This document shows, piece after piece, positions 43,532 to 52,833 of a DNA stretch of 64,000 nt. This stretch comes from Tepidicaulis marinus (lineage in GTDB: Bacteria; Pseudomonadota; Alphaproteobacteria; Parvibaculales; Parvibaculaceae): positions 32,925 to 96,924 of the forward strand of contig NZ_BBIO01000015.1 of the NCBI RefSeq assembly GCF_000739695.1, read 5' to 3'. A program made the position numbers and the translations under genes. The stretch's first letter is position 1. Each line of letters starts with the position of its first letter. The notes under the pieces were generated by a model that searched no databases, was not told the origin of the DNA, and worked only from the letters and a program-made list of their open reading frames with translations.

Positions 43532-45693
43532 AACAGGTGCTCATTAAAGACGGCGGGGTGATTGTCGACGAAGTGCCGGCGCCCGAAGCAGGTCCCAAGA
43601 ACATTCTGGTGCAGGTCGAGTACTCTTGCATTAGCGCCGGCACGGAAATGGCGGGCGTCGCGCTTTCCGGCATGCCGTTATACCGACGGGCGCTGAAGCA
43701 GCCGGAGAACGTCAAGCGCGTACTCGACATGATGCGTGACCAGGGCGTGAAACGCACTATTGATCGGGTGCGGGGCAAACTGGCCGCAGGCAGTCCCACC
43801 GGTTATTCCGCGGCCGGTCGGGTGATTGCCGTCGGCGCGGAGGTGGAAGGCTTCGATGTAGGCGACCGGGTGGCTTGTGCCGGGGCGGGTATCGCCAATC
43901 ATGCCGAGGTGATTGATGTTCCGGTAAATCTTGCCGTGCACATTCCCGAAGGCCTGAATACGAGTGTGGCTAGCACTGTGACGCTTGGCTCTATCGCGCT
44001 GCAGGGCGTACGCAGGGCCAATCCGACGCTGGGCGAGACGGTCGTGGTGGTGGGGCTTGGCATCCTCGGCCAGATTACAGCCCAACTGCTGCAGGCTAAT
44101 GGCTGCCGGGTAATTGGCGTTGATCTTGCCGCCGACCGGGTTGCTCTGGCGCAGAAAAACGGCATGCAGCATGGGCTCGATCCCCAGGCAGAAGACTATG
44201 TCGCTCAAGTCTTGCGGTTGACTGATGGTTTTGGTGCAGATGCAGCTATCGTTACTGCCGCCACGCCCAGCGATGAAGTGATCAGTCAGGCATTCCAATC
44301 CTGCCGGCGCAAAGGCCGGGTGGTGCTGGTAGGCGATGTGGGGCTTCATCTTAAGCGTCCGGATATTTATGCCAAGGAGCTGGATTTTCTGGTGTCCACG
44401 TCTTACGGACCGGGGCGTTATGACCCGTCTTATGAAGAAGGCGGGCAGGATTATCCACTGCCTTATGTGCGCTGGACTGAAAACCGCAATATGCAGGCCT
44501 ACCTCGAACTTTTGGCCGCCGGGACGATCAACATCGATGCGATGATCGGTGTGTCCTATCCACTGGAAAAAGCGGGTGAGGCTTATGCGGGACTTGCAAG
44601 CCCTGACCGCAAGGATCTCATCGTCCTTCTGGAATATCCGCCGCGGGGCGAAAGGGAGAGCCGCAAGGTCGTGCTGCGTACGGCACCCGCTGCTAAGCAG
44701 GGGGGCATTCGCGTTGGCCTTGCTGGGGCTGGCGGCTTCGCCCAAGGCATGCACCTTCCCAATATGGTCAAGTTGCGCAAGCAATATGCGTTGCAGGCAG
44801 TCATGAGCCGCACCGGTGCCAATGCAAAGGCGGTGGCAACCCAGTATGAGGCCGCTTACGCCACGACCGACTATGAGGCATTGCTGGCCGACGAAGCCAT
44901 TGATTTGGTGATGATCACCACTCGGCACGATTTGCACGGGACTATGGTTTTGAAGGCGCTGCGCGCAGGCAAGAATGTCTTCGTTGAAAAGCCGTTGGCC
45001 TTGACGGAAGCCGAGCTTGCCGAAATCGAACAGTTTTACCGGGGACTTCCGGCGGATGGGGCGCCGCTCCTAATGACGGGCTTCAATCGCCGCTTTTCAC
45101 CGGCGATGAGCGCTGCCAAGCAGGCGCTTGCTGGCCGTACCACTCCCCTCATTGCGAATTACCGTATGAACGCGGGCTTCATTCCGCCGGATCATTGGGT
45201 GCAGACCGCAGAAGGCGGCGGGCGTAATCTGGGTGAGGCGTGCCATATCTATGATACGTTCCGCGCGCTGGTCGGCGCGCCGGTCAGTGCTGTTTCTGCA
45301 GCTGCAGCGCAGCCCAAAGGCAAGCAGTGGAAGCGGAATGACAATTTCGTGGTGAATCTGACATATGCTGACGGCTCATTGTGCACGCTCACATACACAG
45401 CTTTCGGTGCGCGGGAACATGCCAAAGAACGGATGGACGTGTTCGCGGATGGCAAAGTAATCGAGCTTGACGATTACAAAGCTGTGCGTGTTGCCGGTAC
45501 AAAAAAAGGGAGCTGGAGTGCGGCAAGCAGCCAAAAAGGGCAATTTGAAGAGCTTGTTGAGTTGGCTGAGGCTCTGAAAGGCGCTCGGCCTTGGCCGATT
45601 TCTCTCGAAGAACAACTCGAAACTAGCCGCGTTGCTCTCAAGGTTGAGCAGCAAATCCGTGCGAGTGGAGGCGGGGAGACCACAACGGATTAA
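43528..45693 (+). CDS. Bi-domain oxidoreductase: MDR (alcohol-dehydrogenase-like) fused to Gfo/Idh/MocA, copy 1
   Basis: A 721-residue fusion. Residues 1-370 are an MDR dehydrogenase with VVVVGLGILGQITAQLLQAN as cofactor site. The usual catalytic-zinc motif GHE is absent (GYSAAGRVIAVG at that place) and so is the 4-Cys structural zinc loop. Residues from about 392 are a Gfo/Idh/MocA domain (RVGLAGAGGFAQGMHLPNMV) with the catalytic Lys in VFVEKPLALTEAE and His in GEACHIYDTFRAL. Both halves bind NAD(P). The sugar substrate is unknown. It is coupled to wecC (ATGA) and lies near an AsnB and a heparinase-like gene. GTG 43522 is an alternative start. A paralogue lies at 56279. Confidence 0.9.
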   Translation: MKQVLIKDGGVIVDEVPAPEAGPKNILVQVEYSCISAGTEMAGVALSGMPLYRRALKQPENVKRVLDMMRDQGVKRTIDRVRGKLAAGSPTGYSAAGRVIAVGAEVEGFDVGDRVACAGAGIANHAEVIDVPVNLAVHIPEGLNTSVASTVTLGSIALQGVRRANPTLGETVVVVGLGILGQITAQLLQANGCRVIGVDLAADRVALAQKNGMQHGLDPQAEDYVAQVLRLTDGFGADAAIVTAATPSDEVISQAFQSCRRKGRVVLVGDVGLHLKRPDIYAKELDFLVSTSYGPGRYDPSYEEGGQDYPLPYVRWTENRNMQAYLELLAAGTINIDAMIGVSYPLEKAGEAYAGLASPDRKDLIVLLEYPPRGERESRKVVLRTAPAAKQGGIRVGLAGAGGFAQGMHLPNMVKLRKQYALQAVMSRTGANAKAVATQYEAAYATTDYEALLADEAIDLVMITTRHDLHGTMVLKALRAGKNVFVEKPLALTEAELAEIEQFYRGLPADGAPLLMTGFNRRFSPAMSAAKQALAGRTTPLIANYRMNAGFIPPDHWVQTAEGGGRNLGEACHIYDTFRALVGAPVSAVSAAAAQPKGKQWKRNDNFVVNLTYADGSLCTLTYTAFGAREHAKERMDVFADGKVIELDDYKAVRVAGTKKGSWSAASSQKGQFEELVELAEALKGARPWPISLEEQLETSRVALKVEQQIRASGGGETTTD

Positions 45694-45785
45694 GTGCGGG
45701 CCCATTTGGCAGCTGGCGAACAGAGTTGGTAGAAGATGCAGGCCCGAAAAGGCAATCTGAGAAAAAGTAAGGTAAGGTAACGCAT

Positions 45786-47786
45786 ATGTGCGGCATCGCG
45801 GGCTTCTACAATTACCGCAACACAGCTCCGGTGGATAGGGATGTGCTTTTGCGCATGCGCGATGTGGTGCCGCACCGTGGACCTGACGGTGCCGGAGCCT
45901 GGTTCTCTGACGAAGGGCGTGTGGCGCTCGGTCATCGGCGGCTCTCCATTGTTGATCTGAGCGAGACGGCCAATCAGCCAATGCTCGATGGACGCGATCT
46001 GGTCGTGACCTTCAACGGTGAAATCTACAACCATCGCGAGCTGCGCGCGACTCTGACCAATTCTGGATATAATTTCCATACTGACCATTCGGATACGGAG
46101 GTGCTCCTGCACGGCTACCGCGAATGGGGGCTGGGTGGGCTGCTGAAGCGGCTCGAGGGTGATTTCGCATTCGCTATTTGGGATGGCAGAAAGCGCCGTT
46201 TGTCGCTGGCTCGCGACCGTGTTGGCGTCAAGCCGCTATATTTCGCATCTTCTGGCGGCGCTTTCATATTCGGGTCCGAGATCAAGTCGATTCTGGAGCA
46301 CCCGGCGGTGGTGCGCGATATCGACCCTATGGCGATGTACCACTATCTCTCTTTCCTGACCACGCCCGCGCCGCAGACCATGTTTGCGGGCGTGTGGAAG
46401 TTGCCCGCCGGCTGCTGGCTGGAAGTGGAAGAAGGGGCCATTCGGGCCGGGCGCTACTGGGACGCCGTGCCGGGCCAAGGTATAGACCCGGCCGAAACCA
46501 AGGGCTTGTCGGATAAGGCGTTGGAGGCCTTCTACGTTGACGGCATCCGCTCTCGCCTGGAAGAGGCTGTGGAAAAACGCATGATGGCCGATGTGCCGGT
46601 TGGGGTTTTCCTGTCCGGCGGCGTGGATTCCTCAACCAACGTGGCGCTGATGAGCCGCCACAGCAACGGGCCGGTGCGTACATTCACGATCGGTTTCAAG
46701 GACCATCAGCACCTTAATGAGCTGGATCATGCCCGGCGCATTGCCGATCGCTATCAGACCGAGCATCACGAGATCCTAATCGAGGAAGCTGACATGGTTG
46801 GCTATCTCGAGCAGCTGGTGCACCACCAGGACGAACCGATCGCTGACTGGGTGTGTATTCCCCTGCACTTTGTCTCAAAGCTTGCAAAGGACGCGGGGGT
46901 TACCGTGATCCAGGTAGGCGAAGGGGCAGACGAGCAATTCTGCGGTTATGCCAGTTACATGGGTTACCTCAGGCTCTATCATCGCTACTGGCATCCCTTT
47001 CGCAGTTACCTTCCGGGCTTTGCTCGCAAGGGCATCGCCGGCATGGCCATGGCGGCAGCACGGATGCGTCCATCGTTGATGGTTTATGCGGATATTATCG
47101 ACCGGGCTGCGCATGACCGCGAACATTTCTGGAGCGGCGCCACGGTGTTCTGGGAAAACATGAAACATATCATCGTCAATCCCGAAGCCTTTCAGCCGGC
47201 GCCTGTTGACGCGGACATGCGGGCGACGGGGCTTCTGCCGCCAGATTACGAGGAAACGGATACTTTCAACATCATCCGCTCGTTTCTTGGGCCTTTCGAT
47301 GCCGCCCATCCGGGACAAGATGCGCTCACGCGGATGATCCATAATGAATTCCGGTTGCGGCTGCCGGAACTGCTGCTCATGCGCGTGGACAAAATCACGA
47401 TGTCGAGCTCGCTGGAAGCCCGCGTGCCTTTCCTGGATGACAAGCTGGTGTCATTTACCATGGACATTCCTGAGGCATGGAAAACGCGTGGCGGCGAGCC
47501 GAAATACCTGCTCAAAAAAGCGGTGGAAGATCTGCTTCCGCATGATCTGATTTATCGTAAAAAGCAGGGATTTGGCGCTCCCATGAGTGAGTGGTTGCGC
47601 GGTAGGTTCGGCCAGCAGGCACGCGATACGATCATGCAGTCGCAGCTCATGCAGCGCGGCTTCTTCAAAACCGACGCGGTAGAAGCCTTGATTGAGGCGC
47701 ACCGCCAGGGGAGTGCCGACAATAGCCTTTATATCTGGACATTGTTCAATCTGGCGGCTTGGCACGATTACTGGATATCGAAGTAG
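45786..47786 (+). CDS. asnB: AsnB-type glutamine-dependent amidotransferase, block B
   Basis: A 666-residue second asparagine synthetase B homologue with Cys2 (MCGIAGFYNY), the PPi loop FLSGGVDSSTNVALM, VIQVGEGADEQFCGYASYMG, and a C-terminal synthetase domain (LLLMRVDKITMSSSLEARVP). GEGADEQ replaces the GDGGDE of the block A copy, so the two belong to different branches. Its place behind wecB/wecC suggests it amidates a ManNAcA-type carboxyl in this glycan (inference); true asparagine synthesis is the alternative. Confidence 0.93.
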   Translation: MCGIAGFYNYRNTAPVDRDVLLRMRDVVPHRGPDGAGAWFSDEGRVALGHRRLSIVDLSETANQPMLDGRDLVVTFNGEIYNHRELRATLTNSGYNFHTDHSDTEVLLHGYREWGLGGLLKRLEGDFAFAIWDGRKRRLSLARDRVGVKPLYFASSGGAFIFGSEIKSILEHPAVVRDIDPMAMYHYLSFLTTPAPQTMFAGVWKLPAGCWLEVEEGAIRAGRYWDAVPGQGIDPAETKGLSDKALEAFYVDGIRSRLEEAVEKRMMADVPVGVFLSGGVDSSTNVALMSRHSNGPVRTFTIGFKDHQHLNELDHARRIADRYQTEHHEILIEEADMVGYLEQLVHHQDEPIADWVCIPLHFVSKLAKDAGVTVIQVGEGADEQFCGYASYMGYLRLYHRYWHPFRSYLPGFARKGIAGMAMAAARMRPSLMVYADIIDRAAHDREHFWSGATVFWENMKHIIVNPEAFQPAPVDADMRATGLLPPDYEETDTFNIIRSFLGPFDAAHPGQDALTRMIHNEFRLRLPELLLMRVDKITMSSSLEARVPFLDDKLVSFTMDIPEAWKTRGGEPKYLLKKAVEDLLPHDLIYRKKQGFGAPMSEWLRGRFGQQARDTIMQSQLMQRGFFKTDAVEALIEAHRQGSADNSLYIWTLFNLAAWHDYWISK

Positions 47787-47859
47787 GTGAGACCTCTTTT
47801 GCCGGCAAGCAGCTATGCAATAGATACCGTGATGCACATTCAGCGATGAGCCGTTCTCT

Positions 47860-49869
47860 ATGAAACGCGATATTCTCGGTATGATCCGGCGAGGCCTGCG
47901 CAAACCGCCGCACGTGATTGCAGCGCGGCTTGCGGCGGAACTTTCGGCCGAGAGCGAACGGCTTGTAGCGCCGAGACTGGCCCGCTCCTTTGGCACCCGT
48001 GCATTGCTGCGTACGCTTGGGGGCAGTTCCATCGATCAGGTGTGGCATGATCTGGCCGGCCGTCCTTTCCCGCTGCCGCAAAAGGTGTCCTGGCCGGAAG
48101 TGGTGCCGGAAGACGAGCGCCGCGAAATTTTGGACCGAGCCGAGAAGGCTCTGGTGCGGCGTGTGGCGCTGCTTGGTTCCGGTGAAGTGGAGCTTGGCCG
48201 TCCCATCGACTGGCATGCCGATTTCAAGACCGGTCATCGCTGGCCGCCGGCCTTTCACCGTTCCATCGACTATAACAATCCAGAACGGCCCAGTGATGTG
48301 AAGGTACCGTGGGAACTTTCGCGCCTGCAATGGCTGATGCCGGCGGGGCAAGCTTATCTACTTACCGGTGAAGAGCGCTATGCCGAAGCTGTGCGCTCAG
48401 TGTTGGAGGAGTGGATCGAGGCCAATCCTTATGCCACGAGTGTGAACTGGGCCTGCACCATGGAGGCCGCGCTGCGCATTCTGGTATGGACGTGGTTTTT
48501 CCACGTTTTCAAAGGCAGCCGGGCTTGGGGCGATGAAGAGTTTCGTAGCCGGTTTCTCGCCAGCCTTTACCTGCATGGCCGCTTCACGGAACGGCATCTG
48601 GAAAAATCCGATGTCAACGGCAATCACTATACCGCCGACGCGGCAGGGTTGGTGTTTGCCGGTTTGTTCTTCGGCCAAGGCCAGGACCCGCACCGCTGGC
48701 TCGATCTGGGATGGCGTATCCTATGTGACGAATTGCCGAAACAGGTGACAGCGGACGGTGTCGATTATGAGGCCTCGGTGCCGTATCACCGGCTGGTTGC
48801 CGAGTTGTTTCTCCTGCCAGCGCATTACCGCATGCTGGCCGGACATGATGTGACGCCCGCTTATCGCGAGCGTGTGGTTGCCATGGGCCGTTTCACCGCC
48901 GCCTATACCCGGGAGGCGGGAACGGTGCCGCTGCTGGGCGATGCCGATGACGCGCGCGCCCTTCCGCTGGGAACTCAGCCAATCAACGATCACCGGTATC
49001 TTGTGGGGCTGATCGGTGAGATTTTCGCCGACGATAGTTTGCGCGCCCGCACCGGCGGGCCGATGGGCGAGGTGCGCTGGCTGCTCGGACCGCAAGCTGC
49101 GGAACGTTTGGAGGCGTATCCTACGGTAACGCGCAGCTCCGAGGCTTTTCCCGAGGGCGGTATCTACCTTATGGCCAATCCACGCGATCATGTGTTTGTG
49201 GATTGTGGGCCGATCGGGCTCGCGGGCCGCGGCGGCCACGGCCACAATGATTGCCTTTCTTTCGAAGCTGTGTTGGACGGGGTGCATCTCGTCTCCGATG
49301 CCGGCGCTTATCTCTATACAGCCTCATATGAAGAGCGGAACCGCTTCCGCGCGACGGCCAGCCACAATACGCCGCAGATAGACGCAGAAGAGATCAATCG
49401 CTTCATCCGTCCGGATTATCTCTGGAACCTTCACTATGACGCAGTGCCTGAAGTGCGGCTGTGGCAACCGGGTGACGCCAGCGACAAGCTGGTGGCGAGC
49501 CATTCAGGCTATCAGCGTCTTACCCATCCAGTGCGTCCGGTGCGCAATTACACGCTGGATCATGCCGCCCATAGTCTGACCATCGAAGATAGTTTCGAAG
49601 GGGAGGCCGCTGCGGACCACCTGGTGGAGATCCCTTTGTTGCTGGCACCCGGCGTTGCGGTGGAGATTATCGGTGCAGGGGATGTGTTGCTGCACGCAGC
49701 CGGACACGATTTTCGTCTTACTTGGCAAGATCCGCAGCAGTGGACGTTGAGCCTGGGGGAAGGGCGTGTCTCGCCTTCTTACGGTCTTGCGGTGCCGGCC
49801 GTGCGGCTGCTCTGGCGTCGCCAGGGACCGCTTTGCCCCTTGAGCATGACCCTGGCACCGGTGGGGTAG
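47860..49869 (+). CDS. Heparinase II/III-like protein, copy 1
   Basis: A 669-residue protein of the heparinase II/III and alginate-lyase-like family: an (alpha/alpha) toroid (residues 50-400) and a C-terminal beta-sandwich. Conserved sites include SDVNGNHYTADAAGLVFAGL, VDYEASVPYHRLVAELFLLP, and RGGHGHNDCLSFEAVLDGV, containing Asn, His, Tyr and His expected for beta-elimination. No signal peptide is seen, so it probably acts in the cytoplasm, odd for a degradative lyase. In this biosynthetic operon it may act as a C5-epimerase or modifying enzyme (inference; related folds include dermatan-sulfate epimerase). The flippase gene follows 3 bases later. Confidence 0.87.
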   Translation: MKRDILGMIRRGLRKPPHVIAARLAAELSAESERLVAPRLARSFGTRALLRTLGGSSIDQVWHDLAGRPFPLPQKVSWPEVVPEDERREILDRAEKALVRRVALLGSGEVELGRPIDWHADFKTGHRWPPAFHRSIDYNNPERPSDVKVPWELSRLQWLMPAGQAYLLTGEERYAEAVRSVLEEWIEANPYATSVNWACTMEAALRILVWTWFFHVFKGSRAWGDEEFRSRFLASLYLHGRFTERHLEKSDVNGNHYTADAAGLVFAGLFFGQGQDPHRWLDLGWRILCDELPKQVTADGVDYEASVPYHRLVAELFLLPAHYRMLAGHDVTPAYRERVVAMGRFTAAYTREAGTVPLLGDADDARALPLGTQPINDHRYLVGLIGEIFADDSLRARTGGPMGEVRWLLGPQAAERLEAYPTVTRSSEAFPEGGIYLMANPRDHVFVDCGPIGLAGRGGHGHNDCLSFEAVLDGVHLVSDAGAYLYTASYEERNRFRATASHNTPQIDAEEINRFIRPDYLWNLHYDAVPEVRLWQPGDASDKLVASHSGYQRLTHPVRPVRNYTLDHAAHSLTIEDSFEGEAAADHLVEIPLLLAPGVAVEIIGAGDVLLHAAGHDFRLTWQDPQQWTLSLGEGRVSPSYGLAVPAVRLLWRRQGPLCPLSMTLAPVG

Positions 49870-49872
49870 GAG

Positions 49873-51153
49873 ATGAAACTGCCATCACCCACCAAACTTC
49901 TGCACAGCCTCGACCGAGAGGCGATGATGACCGTTGCCGCCCGCTTCGCTGTCATGCTCGCAGGTATTGTCACCAGTATCGTTACGGCGCGGCTTCTAGG
50001 ACCGGAGGGGCGCGGACTCTATTTCTATGCCGTCACCCTGGCTGGCTTTGTTACCCAGTTCGGTAATCTCGGATTTCCTTCAGCCAACACTTACATCGTG
50101 GCGCGCGAGCGTGACAAATTGAGGGCGTTGACGATCAACAGTCTTTGGCTGTCCGGTCTCGTTTTTGCGGCTGGGGCGGGAATCCTTGTGTCCGTTGCGG
50201 GGCAATTGGATGTTCCGATTGCCGTGTTGCTGCTCGCCGCTGCGCTGGGCGCCTCAAATTTGCTGTTCATGCTCATGAGCAACCTGTTGGTTGGTCTGCA
50301 GCGCATCGCGCAGTTCAATATTTTCCAGATCGGTTACAATCTGCTGGTTCTGGTTGCTATTCTGTGTGTGGCACTGATGTTTGAGACGGTGGCCGCGTTC
50401 CTGACCGGCTCTCTGATCGCTACAGTGATTGCAGCGTTGTTGGCTTTTGCGGTGCTCGCCCGCGGCTTCGACTTGCAGTTGCATTTTGACGTCAGTGTAC
50501 TAAGGCCTGCCGTGCGCTATTCTTTGCGCGCCTTTATCGTCACGTTGTTGGGCTTTATAGTTTTGCGCGGGAATGTGCTGATTCTCGGGCATTTCGCCGA
50601 CGGCGATGAGCTGGGCTACTACTCAGTAGCGGCGCAATTAGCCGATGTGGTAGCTATTTTGCCCATTTCCTTCGCGTTGGTGGTTTTTCCCCGCTTGGTA
50701 CGCCAAGATGTGGGCCGTTACGAGGCAACCTGGCGCCAAGCAAAGCTGGTAGCTGTGATCATGCTGTTGGTTTGTGGCATTGCAGCGCTTCTCGCCTCGC
50801 TTTTCGTTCGCATCGCCTTTGGCGAGGCCTTCATGCCCGCAGTCCCTATTTTTTACGTGATGCTGCCGGGTATGTTCTTTTTGGGGATGAGCACCATGCT
50901 CGCCCAGTTTTTGGGGGCAGTGGGACTGCCTAAGAAAATCATTGCTGTTTGGCTAGTTACGACGCTATGCCTGTTTGCGGTTGCCGGTTTGCTGGTGCCA
51001 ACACACCAGGGAATTGGTGCGGCCGCTGCCCTTTCAGTATCTTATACAATCCTTTTCCTGTTGATGAGTTATGCAGTTGTGAGGCAGGCGCGCCAAGAAC
51101 GTAAAAAATCTTCGTCGCAGACATTCGACGATTTACCGGAGATATTGAGTTGA
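49873..51153 (+). CDS. Wzx-type polysaccharide flippase, block B
   Basis: A 426-residue membrane protein with about 12 hydrophobic segments, polysaccharide-biosynthesis-protein/Wzx-like (MTVAARFAVMLAGIVTSIVT, ARLLGPEGRGLYFYAVTLAG, GFIVLRGNVLILGHFADGDE). It would flip the lipid-linked repeat across the inner membrane. It is 3 bases downstream of the heparinase-like gene, and a glycosyltransferase gene starts within its stop codon region (TTGA), so the three are coupled. Confidence 0.88.
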   Translation: MKLPSPTKLLHSLDREAMMTVAARFAVMLAGIVTSIVTARLLGPEGRGLYFYAVTLAGFVTQFGNLGFPSANTYIVARERDKLRALTINSLWLSGLVFAAGAGILVSVAGQLDVPIAVLLLAAALGASNLLFMLMSNLLVGLQRIAQFNIFQIGYNLLVLVAILCVALMFETVAAFLTGSLIATVIAALLAFAVLARGFDLQLHFDVSVLRPAVRYSLRAFIVTLLGFIVLRGNVLILGHFADGDELGYYSVAAQLADVVAILPISFALVVFPRLVRQDVGRYEATWRQAKLVAVIMLLVCGIAALLASLFVRIAFGEAFMPAVPIFYVMLPGMFFLGMSTMLAQFLGAVGLPKKIIAVWLVTTLCLFAVAGLLVPTHQGIGAAAALSVSYTILFLLMSYAVVRQARQERKKSSSQTFDDLPEILS

Positions 51154-52832
51154 ATTACGCGCTGGTCGCCTATCCCCTTTCTCGCGATTATCGCCAGAAG
51201 TTGGAAAGCACACTTGGTTATGTGCCGCAATATCTGACGGTTGCCGAGCTGCGACGCGAACCTCTGGGGCAGTTGCTGCGGCGTTTGCGCAAGCTCAACG
51301 CTCGGTGCCTGGTGATGCCGCTGGAGGATGTGAACAGCAGGGCACTTTTGCCCATTCTGTGCGGCTTGGCGGCAATCAGCAATGCAAAGCACCTGGAGAT
51401 CGTGCAACCGGACCTCAGTCGCAAGCCGCTATCACGGATGAGCGCGCTTGGTTCTCTCGTGCAGGGCGCTTTTGCCTCTATTAGCGGTTTCACCGCCGCC
51501 TTCCGCTGCAACCGTGAACTCGACAAGCTGCTGTCCGAATCTCGGCAGCAAGCTGCAAAAGGTGAAGGTGAGGTTCTCTACCTCAAGACCAATCTCTGGT
51601 TTGGAGTTAAAGCTGGCGGTTCCGTCGGTCATGTGGCCGGTGTGGTCAATGCGTTGGTACGGCGTGGGCGGAAAGTGAGATTTCTTTCCGCTGAGCCGCC
51701 AGTCATGGTCGATAGCAGTGTTGAATTTCAGCCCATTGCGCCGCCAGCCGTCTATGGGTTGCCAAGTGAGCTCAACCTCTATCGCTTTCAGCGGATATTT
51801 CAAAGTCAGGCTCTTGAGATCGTGAAGGGGCGTAAGATCGCCATGATCTACCAGCGCTTGTCGCTGGCCAATTATGCCGGGGTAGCGCTCTCGCGATTGC
51901 TCCGCGTTCCTCTGGTGATCGAATATAATGGTTCGGAGGCCTGGGTGCAGAAGAACTGGGGGCGGCCGCTGCGCTATCATAATCTGGCGGTGAAGGCGGA
52001 GGACGCATGCTTGCGCCATGCTCATGCTGTGGTAACGATCTCTGATGTTCTGCGTGACGAGCTGATTGAGCGCGGCGTCGCGCCGGAGCGCATCGCCACC
52101 TATCCCAACTGTATCGAGCCGGCTGTATTCGATCCAGCGCGCTTCTCCTCGGTGGAGAAGGACGAAATTCGGCGCAGCTATGGCATCGATCCGCAGGCGC
52201 TTGTGGTCACCTTCATTGGCACGTTCGGTCAATGGCACGGGGTGGAGGTGCTCGCTAAGGCCATTCGGCAACTTGTGAATGAATCTGCCGAACTGCTCGA
52301 GCGCAAAAAGGTACACTTTATGCTCATCGGGGATGGGCTGAAATTCTCACAGGTGCAAGAGGAGCTCGCGGGGGAAAAGTATCAGGCCTTCGTGACACTG
52401 ACAGGTCTTATCCCTCAAGATCAGGCGCCATCCCACCTTTTTGCTTCTGATATTTTGGTTTCTCCGCATATACCGAATGAAGACGGCAGCCGGTTTTTTG
52501 GATCGCCGACCAAGCTTTTTGAGTATATGGCGATGGAGAAGCCAATCATCGCCTCCGATCTCGATCAGATTGGCGAGGTGCTTCGCGGCAGTCCGCATAT
52601 ATCGCGTTTGAAGGTGGGGGACAGTTTACCACGTGAAGCCATGGCTATTCTGACTCAACCTGGGAGTGTGGCGGAGCTTGCCGATAGCATTCGTTATCTG
52701 CTGGATAATCCGCAACAACATTCAATGCTGGGTATTGCAGCTCGAAAAGAAGCATTGTCGCGGTACACATGGGATCGTCATGTGGTGCATATTCTGGAGG
52801 TGCTGGAGCGATCAGTCGCGGGGGAAAGGTAA
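51150..52832 (+). CDS. Long GT4 glycosyltransferase with an unassigned N-terminal part
   Basis: A 560-residue protein. The C-terminal 370 residues are a GT4 glycosyltransferase: VVTISDVLRDELIERGVAPE, VTFIGTFGQWHGVEVLAKAI, PHIPNEDGSRFFGSPTKLFE, YMAMEKPIIASDLDQIGEVL. The first 190 residues (AYPLSRDYRQKLESTLGYVP..., then KTNLWFGVKAGGSVGHVAGV) include an extra N-terminal segment not seen in ordinary GT4 enzymes. The start is TTG at 51150 overlapping the flippase stop. Sugar donor unknown. Confidence 0.85.
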   Translation: MNYALVAYPLSRDYRQKLESTLGYVPQYLTVAELRREPLGQLLRRLRKLNARCLVMPLEDVNSRALLPILCGLAAISNAKHLEIVQPDLSRKPLSRMSALGSLVQGAFASISGFTAAFRCNRELDKLLSESRQQAAKGEGEVLYLKTNLWFGVKAGGSVGHVAGVVNALVRRGRKVRFLSAEPPVMVDSSVEFQPIAPPAVYGLPSELNLYRFQRIFQSQALEIVKGRKIAMIYQRLSLANYAGVALSRLLRVPLVIEYNGSEAWVQKNWGRPLRYHNLAVKAEDACLRHAHAVVTISDVLRDELIERGVAPERIATYPNCIEPAVFDPARFSSVEKDEIRRSYGIDPQALVVTFIGTFGQWHGVEVLAKAIRQLVNESAELLERKKVHFMLIGDGLKFSQVQEELAGEKYQAFVTLTGLIPQDQAPSHLFASDILVSPHIPNEDGSRFFGSPTKLFEYMAMEKPIIASDLDQIGEVLRGSPHISRLKVGDSLPREAMAILTQPGSVAELADSIRYLLDNPQQHSMLGIAARKEALSRYTWDRHVVHILEVLERSVAGER

Positions 52833-52833
52833 A

